A stretch of 64,000 nt of DNA from Stieleria tagensis. GTDB taxonomy: Bacteria; Planctomycetota; Planctomycetia; Pirellulales; Pirellulaceae. This document shows, piece after piece, positions 54,971-64,000 of this stretch. The position numbers and the translations under genes were made by a program. The stretch spans positions 62,001 through 126,000 of the forward strand of contig NZ_JAMYFE010000014.1 in NCBI RefSeq assembly GCF_024129865.1, given 5' to 3'. Under the pieces are notes generated by a model. It searched no databases. It saw only the letters and a list, made by a program, of their open reading frames with translations, and was not told where the DNA came from. Numbering within the stretch: the first letter of the stretch is position 1; every line of letters begins with the position of its first letter.

Positions 54971-56514
54971 TGAACGAGAGTCGTCTGCCGATATTCGCTG
55001 CGGTGGCACTGCTGTTGATGGCGTGGCCGGTATCCAGTCATGCGGTGGATCGACCGCGACGATTGCCGCCGGTACAGGAACCGCTGGAATTAGAACCCGA
55101 TCAGGTTTCCGCTGCGCTGGAAAATGCCAAGACCGATTTGTCGTGCACGCTGCCCTTTCCCAATAGCAACGATTTTTCACCGTCGCCGTTTCAGCCCGAT
55201 GCGTTTGATCATGATCCCGGCCGTGAGGCCTGGGTGTATGACGCCAAGCGAGAGGTGCCGACCCAGCATCCGTGGATCGAGTGGGGGCGAATCTGGTATG
55301 GCGATGGCATCACGCCCCGCGGTCGCGATTGGTTCGGGCCGATGAATTTGGTGCGCCCCAAGTTTTACTTGTACGGCGATTTTCGCAGCGGGATTCAGGC
55401 CGGTCGCAATGCCGGTGGGCGGGCCGACAATTGGGCCAACCGTTTAAACTTGGACATGGATTTGCAACTGACTGATACCGAACGCTTTCATGCGTTTGTC
55501 GGGCCACTGGACAAACAGAACCAGTTCACCCGCTATCAGTTGGTCGATGGTGAATGGCAGTATCGCAACGAGATGAATTGGACGCCGACGACGGCCTTTT
55601 TCGAAGGTGACTTGGGCGTGATGTTGGGGGCGAGTCGCGGAACATCATCACCGTTCGAATTGCCGATTTCAATGGGCTTGTTGCCACTGTTGTTTCAAAA
55701 CGGGATCTGGATGGAAGACGCGGTCAGCGGCGTCGCGATGGCGCTGCCGGCCAAGCACAGTCGCCTTTTGAATTGGTCGAATTTTGACATCAGTTTGTTT
55801 GCCGTGTTTGATCAGTTGAACAGCCCGGCATTTGCGGACGAACATGATGCCCAGGCGTTCGGAACGGCTTGGTTCATCGAAGCCTATGGCGGTTACATCG
55901 AATCCGGCTACGCCTATTTGAAAGACCGCAATGATGATTCGCTGAGCTATCACAACATCACGGCCAGTTTCACCCGCCGCTACTTTGATCGGATCAGCAA
56001 CAGTGTCCGTGTGATCGTCAACGCCGGTCAGGATCGTGCCCGATCGGACCGCACCGCAGACGGTGGATTGTTGTTGGTGGAGAACAGTTGGATCACTGCG
56101 GCGCCGTTGACGGTCGTGCCCTACGCCAATTTTTTCTACGGTTGGAGTAGGCCACAATCGGTCGCGCGGGCAGCGATTTCCGGTGGCATTTTACGTAGCA
56201 CCGGGATCAATTTTGACACCGATGGATTAAACGGATTCGCAACGCTGGACACCTCCGGTGCGGACACCGCAGGCGGTTCGGTCGGCGTGGATTTGATCGG
56301 TGATGATCTGGACCGGCAACTGCTATTGGAACTGAGCTATCTGTCGCCGCACGGCAGCCAAGCAATTGCCAAGGGCGATCAATATGCCGTGGGATCGCGC
56401 TATCAAGTTCCGATCAGCAACGCGTCCCTGTTACGGTTCGACGTGATGTACGGCTGGCGCGGCGGCGAAGACGACGTCTACGGCACCCGCATGGAATACC
56501 GCTGGAAATTCTGA
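54970..56514 (+). CDS. Outer-membrane beta-barrel protein coupled to the multiheme cytochrome
   Basis: The frame may open at GTG 54967 or ATG 54970; the ATG shares a base with the cytochrome stop. A signal peptide (SRLPIFAAVALLLMAWPVSS) precedes about 60 residues of leader. Then come roughly 400 residues of alternating aromatic strands (NLVRPKFYLYGDFRSGIQAG, LNLDMDLQLTDTERFHAFVG, EAYGGYIESGYAYLKDRN, HNITASFTRRYFDRISNSV). It ends in the terminal strand GTRMEYRWKF with C-terminal Phe, the outer-membrane assembly signal. The family is not recognised. Translational coupling with a multiheme cytochrome suggests a cytochrome-porin pair, but the barrel could also simply be a porin. Confidence 0.83.
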   Translation: MNESRLPIFAAVALLLMAWPVSSHAVDRPRRLPPVQEPLELEPDQVSAALENAKTDLSCTLPFPNSNDFSPSPFQPDAFDHDPGREAWVYDAKREVPTQHPWIEWGRIWYGDGITPRGRDWFGPMNLVRPKFYLYGDFRSGIQAGRNAGGRADNWANRLNLDMDLQLTDTERFHAFVGPLDKQNQFTRYQLVDGEWQYRNEMNWTPTTAFFEGDLGVMLGASRGTSSPFELPISMGLLPLLFQNGIWMEDAVSGVAMALPAKHSRLLNWSNFDISLFAVFDQLNSPAFADEHDAQAFGTAWFIEAYGGYIESGYAYLKDRNDDSLSYHNITASFTRRYFDRISNSVRVIVNAGQDRARSDRTADGGLLLVENSWITAAPLTVVPYANFFYGWSRPQSVARAAISGGILRSTGINFDTDGLNGFATLDTSGADTAGGSVGVDLIGDDLDRQLLLELSYLSPHGSQAIAKGDQYAVGSRYQVPISNASLLRFDVMYGWRGGEDDVYGTRMEYRWKF

Positions 56515-56520
56515 GTTCCG

Positions 56521-56727
56521 CACCGTTGGAGTTCAGGCTTTAGCCTGCAGGCATACTTGTTTCGTGGCGAATTCAGGTTTGGCAGGCTAAAGCCTGAACT
56601 CCAACGGTGGGGAATGCCGTGGCGAATTCAGGTTTGGCAGGCTGAAGCCTGAACTCCAACGGTGGGGAATACCGTGGGCGAGTTCAGGTTTGACAGGCTA
56701 AAGCCTGAACTCCAACGGTGGGGAGGG
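56521..56727. repeat. Palindromic repeats, family C, left cluster
   Basis: Perfect 28-base arms at 56521-56548 and 56582-56609 (CACCGTTGGAGTTCAGGC to CTGC, and its complement) form an inverted repeat around 33 bases. Two further direct units of about 55-59 bp follow. Each has GAATTCAGG or GAGTTCAGG, then TTTGGCAGGCT, AAGCCTGAACTCCAACGG and TGGGGA, and each can form its own hairpin. The cluster runs up to the stop of the RAYT gene. Confidence 0.92.
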
Positions 56728-57186
56728 TTACAGGTCTGGAGGATCCCAGTTTTTGCCGTAGTCGCGAATTGGGTAGGCATGCCATTGCCGTAGTACTTTC
56801 TGACGACCCTGTTCCTGCAGGTACTCATTTGCATTGCTCAATGGCCATTGCGTCCATTTCTTGACGTAGCCGTGATGGACGGGATTGTTCAAGACATAGT
56901 TTAGCGTTGCGAAATAGTGCCGTTCAGATTTCATCGCGGTTTCTGCGGCACCGGCCCAGACCTTTCGTCGCCCCGTCAATTCTTCTTGTCGATTCCACTC
57001 GAACGACAACTTACCGTGCAAACGTCCAATACGCGTCAATGAATGAATGACCGATTGGGTTCGTAACAAGAGATGATAGTGATTGGGAAGCACGCACCAA
57101 GCAAAGATGGAATCACCATTATCGCTCACACAGTGCAACAATTCAGATTCGAACGAAGCCATGCGTTGGCTTGTCACTCCGATCAC
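56728..57186 (-). mobile_element. RAYT-type (Y1) transposase gene, probably N-terminally damaged
   Basis: The protein has the HUH motif WCVLPNHYHLLLRTQ near residue 37 and the RAYT C-terminal pattern NYVLNNPVHHGYVKKWTQWP, SNANEYL and a final KNWDPPDL. From GTG 57186 it has 152 residues, shorter than usual. In-frame codons upstream of the GTG read SIGDITAACYEHRA, which matches the conserved first strand of this family. They are cut by TGA at 57229-57231, so the start is lost or lies at a non-standard codon after the TGA. Family C palindromes flank it on both sides. Confidence 0.83.
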
Positions 57187-57339
57187 CGCGCGATGCTCGT
57201 AGCATGCCGCTGTGATATCGCCAATGGATCACACGGCATGTTCCGTCCGCTCGGTTGGAGTTCATGCTTTAGAGAGCAGGTGTTGGTTGTTCGCGGGGAA
57301 CGTAGATTTTATCGGATTCGGAGAGTGGATTTCAACAGT

Positions 57340-57451
57340 GGGGCGAGTTCAGGTTTGGCAGGCTAAAGCCTGAACTCCAACGGTGGGGAGTACCGTGGGC
57401 GAGTTCAGGTTTGGCAGGCTAAAGCCTGAACTCCAACGGTGGGGAGGGTTA
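57340..57451. repeat. Palindromic repeats, family C, right cluster
   Basis: Two direct units of the family C repeat (GAGTTCAGGTTTGGCAGGC to CCAACGGTGGGGA) lie between the RAYT and the topoisomerase B gene; the last ends exactly with the TAA stop of that gene. A degraded left arm (GTTGGAGTTCATGCTTTAG) lies near 57254. Positions 57391-57451 match 56670-56730 with one mismatch over 61 bases. Confidence 0.9.
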
Positions 57452-59365
57452 GATGTCGACGTCGGCGTCGGCGGCGCGGTCCATGATGAATCGGAAGCGT
57501 GCCGATGCGTCGCGGCCCATCAGATCGCTGATGACGCGATCGGTTTCCAATTGGTCGTCGACTTCCACCCGCAACAATTGACGTTGCTTGGGGTTGAGTG
57601 TGGTTTCCCACAAGACTTTGGGCATCATTTCACCGAGCCCTTTGAAACGCGTGATTTCCGGTTTGGCTCGGCCGCTATAGTCGGCCAGAATCTGTTCGCG
57701 ATGCGCCTCGTCTTTGGCCCAGTACGTCTCTTTGCCCAGGTCGATGCGGAAGAGGGGCGGTACGGCGATGAACAATCGACCGTCGGAGATCAATTGTGGC
57801 ATGTGTCGATAGAAGAATGTCAACAACAGCGTGGTGATGTGATGGCCGTCCGAATCCGCATCGGCCAATAGGATGATGCGACCATAGCGTAGTCCGGCGA
57901 TGTCCATTTTCGGACCGATTCCGCAGCCCAGCGACGACACCATGTCCTGAATTTCTTTGTTGTCCAGGATTTTCTTTAGTGTGGCGCACTCGGTGTTCAA
58001 CACCTTTCCACGCAGTGGCAAGATGGCTTGGAAATTCCGATCGCGTCCTTGTTTCGCGCTGCCGCCGGCTGAATCACCTTCGACAATGAACAATTCTGAT
58101 TCCAGTTGGCCACCCGATAGGCAATCGCTTAATTTGCCGGGCAGCAGAGTGCGTTTGGAGCCGCCTTTGCGCGAGATGGCTTCGGATGCAGCGCGGGATG
58201 CGGCACGGGCGCGGGCGGCGGCGATGATCCGAGCGATGATCGAATCGGCAATGGAACGATTGTTGTTCATCCATTGTTCGATTTCGCTGCGGACGGCGCC
58301 TTCGACTTGCGCCTGGACTTCGGGATTGTTCAGTCGGTCTTTGGTTTGACCTTGGAATTGCGGTTCGCTGATGAACACCGACACGATCGCGACCATTCCT
58401 TCGCGGATGTCTTCGTGGGTGAATTTGACACCACGCGGGGTCAGGTTGTGAGTGTCGATGTAGTTGCGGACCGCTTTGTTCAGACCCGCTCGAAAACCGT
58501 TTTCGTGGGTTCCTCCGCTGCCGGTGGGAATCCCGTTGACGTAACTGCGGACATGTTCGTCGGTGGATTCGGTCCATTGCAGTGCGACTTCCAGACGGAT
58601 GTCGTCGTCCAGTGAGTGCGTGAACGGTTGCTCGTGAATCGGTTTGGCTTTGCGTTCGGCGAGAACCTTTTTCAGGTAGTCGACAATGCCTTCGGCGTGC
58701 AGAAAGGTTTCCTTGGTTTTCGCCACTTCATCGACGTACGTGACTTTAACGCCGCGGTGCAGAAAGCTGGCGGTTTCCAAGCGCGATCGGATCAGCGCGG
58801 AATCAAATTCCGTCTTGGGGAAAATCTGGGGGTCGGGCGAGAACGTGATGGTCGTCCCGGTACCGCGGACGGCGCCCTTTAGTTTTTGCAGTTTGCTGGT
58901 GGCTTGGCCTCGGGCAAACGTCATTTTGTACTGCGCCCCGTCACGGCGGACGACGGCGGTCAGTTCTTTGCTGAGCGCGTTGACGACGGAGGCACCGACA
59001 CCGTGCAAGCCGCCGGCGGTCTTGTAGTTCTGGCCTTCGAATTTTCCGCCGGCGTGCAAAATCGTCAGCACCATTTCCAAAGCCGGCTTTTTGGTTTTGG
59101 CATGTTTGTCGACGGGGATTCCGCGGCCGTTGTCGGCCACCGAAATGGATTGTCCATCGCTGTGGAGCGTCACCGTGATTTCACTGGCATGCCCATTCAT
59201 CGCTTCGTCGACCGAGTTGTCGACGATTTCCCAGATCAGGTGATGCAGTCCAGAGGAACCGACACCGCCGATGTACATGCCGGGCCGTTTGCGAACCGGT
59301 TCCAAGCCTTCCAAGGCAACGATCGCATCGGCGTTGTAATTCGTTTTAGTCGCGGTAGCAGTCAT
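57449..59365 (-). CDS. parE: Type IIA DNA topoisomerase subunit B (ParE/GyrB)
   Basis: This ATPase subunit drives strand passage by topoisomerase IV or gyrase. The 638-residue chain shows the GHKL ATPase (EIVDNSVDEAMNG, DNGRGIPVD, TAGGLHGVGASVVNALS), the transducer domain, and the TOPRIM domain (FIVEGDSAGGSAKQGRDR, LPLRGKVLN, LLADADSDGHHI). FIAVPPLFRIDLGKETYWA resembles ParE more than GyrB, and the large insert of enterobacterial GyrB is absent, but the distinction is not certain. It lies 65 bp after the A subunit on the same strand. The stop codon is the last three bases of a family C repeat. Confidence 0.93.
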   Translation of the reverse strand: MTATATKTNYNADAIVALEGLEPVRKRPGMYIGGVGSSGLHHLIWEIVDNSVDEAMNGHASEITVTLHSDGQSISVADNGRGIPVDKHAKTKKPALEMVLTILHAGGKFEGQNYKTAGGLHGVGASVVNALSKELTAVVRRDGAQYKMTFARGQATSKLQKLKGAVRGTGTTITFSPDPQIFPKTEFDSALIRSRLETASFLHRGVKVTYVDEVAKTKETFLHAEGIVDYLKKVLAERKAKPIHEQPFTHSLDDDIRLEVALQWTESTDEHVRSYVNGIPTGSGGTHENGFRAGLNKAVRNYIDTHNLTPRGVKFTHEDIREGMVAIVSVFISEPQFQGQTKDRLNNPEVQAQVEGAVRSEIEQWMNNNRSIADSIIARIIAAARARAASRAASEAISRKGGSKRTLLPGKLSDCLSGGQLESELFIVEGDSAGGSAKQGRDRNFQAILPLRGKVLNTECATLKKILDNKEIQDMVSSLGCGIGPKMDIAGLRYGRIILLADADSDGHHITTLLLTFFYRHMPQLISDGRLFIAVPPLFRIDLGKETYWAKDEAHREQILADYSGRAKPEITRFKGLGEMMPKVLWETTLNPKQRQLLRVEVDDQLETDRVISDLMGRDASARFRFIMDRAADADVDI

Positions 59366-59430
59366 GAATGAGGTGGTTGGAGATTCGATTGGATCGGTGC
59401 TAGGATCGGGCCGCAGGGGATGACGAGCCG

Positions 59431-61860
<2,430 letters not shown>

Positions 61861-62434
61861 GCGTGCTGAGCCCTAAACGAGGAGAGAGAAGTGGGTGCGA
61901 TGAGCGGGGGGGGCAGATGTTCTTCGCCAGGAGCGGTCAATCGGTCTGTGGTATCAGCCCATGAAAATATCGGCCTGCTGGGATTCCGGCCGGCACTGCA
62001 AACAGTCAATCGGCCGCGGCGGCCTTCTGCTTCGGTCAAGTTAGGGTAGAGACGGCGAAAATTCTAGACAGGCGGTTCGGGCAAGGTGTACGGTCCTGGT
62101 ATTCGTGGACCGGCAAAATCCCACGCTGAAGCGTCGCACTTGCGGCAAGAACACACCTTCCACCAGCGCCGGCCTGGGCGGCAGGCGGGCCATCCCAATT
62201 GCCGGTTTCCTCAAGTAATGACGTTTGGTCGGGAAAGGCCGGTGGTAGCGATGTTATGCAATGCACCGAAACCGCCAGCCAGTCGCGCTCGACTGGGGAC
62301 GGCAGCCCGGACTGGTCGAAACAACAGAAACGTGTGAACTGAAATGGCCCGCACACGAATCGTGCCGACGGATGGACTGCGGCCGGGCGAGAACGGAATC
62401 TATGGCTGAAACTTTGGTTCGGAGGAACCACCGG
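61861..62434. other. Divergent intergenic region upstream of the topoisomerase genes
   Basis: No gene is supported in this 574-bp gap. A 140-codon minus-strand frame (62036-62458) and the plus-strand frame upstream of 62435 have no recognisable features. The gap should carry the divergent promoters. GGAGG at about 62419 is the ribosome-binding site of the next gene. Confidence 0.55.
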
Positions 62435-63076
62435 ATGAGACTTCGAATGACAAAACAAATCCTATCTGCTGCCGCATTTCTGGCGTTGGCCACTTCCGCT
62501 GCGAGCGTTTCCGCGTTCGAGCCTGGTGACTCGTATATCGTGTCCAGCCAGATCGTCAGCGACACTGCAAGCCCGGCGGAAGCCTATGTGGGGGATCTGG
62601 ATTACAGCTCGCAGGGCGGTGGCTGCGAAAATGGTTCCTGTGGCGGCGGCGAAACGGGCAGCTGTGCGGGCGGAAATTGCAACGGCAACTGTGCCGGTGG
62701 CAATTGCGGCGGTGGCAGCGGGGTGATCGGCAGGCTTCACCAGCACTTGCATGGCGGTGCCCCCTCGGTCGGTATGCAAGATCGCAAGTACGACAAGTCC
62801 GACTTGTTCTACAACTACTACACCCAAGGCAATTACAACTCGGCTAACGCCCAGATGTACATTTCGCCGGTGCCGGTGCCCCATTACGTCGGCCACACGT
62901 TTAACACGTACCAGCCGTTTTATCCGCAAGAGTACCTGTACTGGCACAAGAACCGTTTTCACAACTATTACGACAACGGACGCGGGATGAATCGCACCCG
63001 AGCGGTTTATTATGCTCCGCCAATTAAAACGGGACTCAGCAACATCTATTGGAACAAGCTAAGGTTGCCTCGTTAA
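62435..63076 (+). CDS. Small secreted Gly/Cys-rich and Tyr-rich protein
   Basis: ATG 62435 is chosen because GGAGG lies 11 bases upstream and a signal peptide (RMTKQILSAAAFLALATSAA, cleavage after VSA) begins there; the frame upstream is not coding-like. The mature protein, about 185 residues, starts with an acidic segment. A glycine/cysteine-rich block follows (GGGCENGSCGGGETGSC and a following CAGGNC/CNGNC run, seven cysteines). A Tyr/His/Asn-rich tail comes last (LFYNYYTQGNYNSANAQMYI, NRFHNYYDNGRGMNRTRAVY). The composition suggests a cross-linked envelope or cell-surface protein. I do not recognise a named family. Confidence 0.72.
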   Translation: MRLRMTKQILSAAAFLALATSAASVSAFEPGDSYIVSSQIVSDTASPAEAYVGDLDYSSQGGGCENGSCGGGETGSCAGGNCNGNCAGGNCGGGSGVIGRLHQHLHGGAPSVGMQDRKYDKSDLFYNYYTQGNYNSANAQMYISPVPVPHYVGHTFNTYQPFYPQEYLYWHKNRFHNYYDNGRGMNRTRAVYYAPPIKTGLSNIYWNKLRLPR

Positions 63077-63125
63077 GTTTTAGGCACCGGCATTGAAACC
63101 CCATTTCTAATCAAAGGCATCAATC

Positions 63126-63503
63126 ATGCGTAAACTGCTTCTACTGGTCGCATGTGTGGCGACTCTTTCGACCGTCGCTGACCAACAACAGGTCAATGCC
63201 GGCGATCCAATGGCAATGGCCCAAGTCTGGTCGCACAATTTTGCCATGGATCGTCCCTGGCATTCGCACTACTACAACCAAAGTTATGGCCAACCGGTTG
63301 CCGTGGTTGTGCCACCAACCGCGCACATGCGTCAAACGTATTCGTGGGGCGTCAGCCAAAATTTGATGTATCCGATCCATCATCAATTCGGTCGCAACGC
63401 GTCGTACCCGGGCGCCGCAGCACCGGGACAATTCTTGCCGACCCCGGCGTGGCCCAGCCACACCGATCAATTCGGCTACAACTATGTCCGCGGCCCTTGG
63501 TGA
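63126..63503 (+). CDS. Small secreted His/Tyr/Pro-rich protein
   Basis: A 125-residue protein with a signal peptide (RKLLLLVACVATLSTVADQQ, cleavage near VNAG). The mature part is rich in His, Tyr, Trp, Gln and Pro (RPWHSHYYNQSYGQP, YPIHHQFGRNASYPG) and has no cysteine. It lies 49 bp after the Gly/Cys-rich gene and has a similar aromatic composition, so the two are probably co-expressed partners in the cell envelope. Function unknown. Confidence 0.7.
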   Translation: MRKLLLLVACVATLSTVADQQQVNAGDPMAMAQVWSHNFAMDRPWHSHYYNQSYGQPVAVVVPPTAHMRQTYSWGVSQNLMYPIHHQFGRNASYPGAAAPGQFLPTPAWPSHTDQFGYNYVRGPW

Positions 63504-63613
63504 GAATCGGTTGAAATTTGCTGATGGTTTGCATCAGGCCGCTCGAGGGGTCAAACTGATCTCTCAGCGGCGCCCGTGCCGCACACTCTTTTCTTTTGCG
63601 GCGCTTACCAACG

Positions 63614-64000
63614 ATGCCTGATTCTGATTCCAACCAGGATACCCAGCAGCCTGTCGTTCTGCTCGAACGTCGACAGGAACTCGAACACAAGTTGAAAGCG
63701 AACCCGACCGATTTGGAAGGGTATCTGGAACTCGCCGCGATCTATCGCACCGAAGAACGACCGTTGGAAGCCAAGCGGTTGTTGCAACAGGCCGCAAAAA
63801 TCTTTCCCGATGAGGAGAGTGTTTGTTGGCAGCTCGAAGAAGCGGTGCTGGCTCGTTCGTTGCAACAGTATCGCGAGGTCAGCGACGTCGCAACGCGTTT
63901 GAAGTCGGTCGAAGGCGATCGCGCGCTCGAACGCAGTCGCAGCGATTGGGCCTGTCGGCGGATCGAAGTCTGTCAGGCGCGGCTGGAACGTGATCCGTCG
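63614..64000 (+). CDS. TPR-like protein, N-terminal part (3' partial)
   Basis: The frame opens at ATG 63614 and is still open at the window edge, giving 129 residues. Helical pairs such as PTDLEGYLELAAIYRTEERP and LEAKRLLQQAAKIFPDEE match the tetratricopeptide pattern. The continuing segment SVCWQLEEAVLARSLQQYRE is Glu/Arg-rich and helical. No signal peptide is seen, so this is probably a cytoplasmic scaffold or a membrane protein anchored further downstream. Confidence 0.7.
   Translation, partial: MPDSDSNQDTQQPVVLLERRQELEHKLKANPTDLEGYLELAAIYRTEERPLEAKRLLQQAAKIFPDEESVCWQLEEAVLARSLQQYREVSDVATRLKSVEGDRALERSRSDWACRRIEVCQARLERDPS

Noticed and set aside
62036-62458. 140-codon minus-strand frame between the topoisomerase and secreted-protein genes
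   Set aside because: It runs antisense over the start of the well-supported 62435 gene and its translation is low-complexity with no recognisable motif.

Overview
The window is a dense stretch of chromosome from a planctomycete, most likely of the Pirellulaceae (Rhodopirellula-like). The evidence is the mix of gene families: tetrahydromethanopterin-linked C1 genes (fhcA, fhcD, fhcC), a BBP7-type outer-membrane barrel, a DUF11/SdrD surface protein with the planctomycete LESL..RELLA leader, DUF3500 and DUF2617 proteins, FloA, a deoxyhypusine-synthase homologue, many large secreted proteins and lipoproteins, and abundant palindromic repeats with their RAYT transposases. No tRNA, rRNA, CRISPR array, prophage or classical insertion sequence was seen.

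Layout. 1-8573: three co-directional genes for envelope proteins, ending in a 1656-residue membrane protein that joins a caspase-like domain to a von Willebrand A domain. 8582-12531: pyruvate carboxylase and a small secreted protein on the minus strand. 12789-15815: small membrane proteins, a zinc-site protein and a RAYT-type transposase. 16170-21555: a minus-strand group with panB, oligoendopeptidase F, a beta-CASP nuclease and a deoxyhypusine-synthase-like enzyme. 21858-26242: an overlapping plus-strand operon of an exported protein, fhcA, fhcD and fhcC, which runs directly into a 16-copy, 88-bp palindromic repeat array. 27596-38211: floA with an alpha/beta hydrolase, DUF3500, an acetylxylan-esterase-like hydrolase, a lactonase, cyanase, a nucleoside hydrolase and a PanE-like reductase. 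38575-44602: surface protein and BBP7 barrel. 44879-45850: a second array of the same palindrome family with a 117-bp period. 46004-52655: lipoprotein, DEAD-box helicase, HisA-like and DUF2617 proteins, PabA-type glutaminase and small envelope proteins. 52949-56514: a five-heme cytochrome c and an outer-membrane barrel in one overlapping unit. 56521-57451: a RAYT gene bracketed by its own palindromes. 57449-61860: both subunits of a type IIA topoisomerase. 62435-64000: two small secreted proteins and the start of a TPR-like gene.

How parts fit. FhcA, FhcC and FhcD belong to the formyltransferase/hydrolase complex that releases formate from formyl-H4MPT; the fourth subunit, FhcB, is not in the window. 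PanB and PanE supply two steps of pantothenate synthesis from different operons. The multiheme cytochrome and barrel look like a periplasm-to-outer-membrane electron-transfer pair. The main unusual theme is repeat biology. Three families of long palindromes occupy intergenic space, two of them next to a RAYT transposase, and in several places a repeat supplies or abuts the stop codon of a host gene (fhcC, the RAYT itself, the topoisomerase B gene, and probably the zinc-site gene at 14164).
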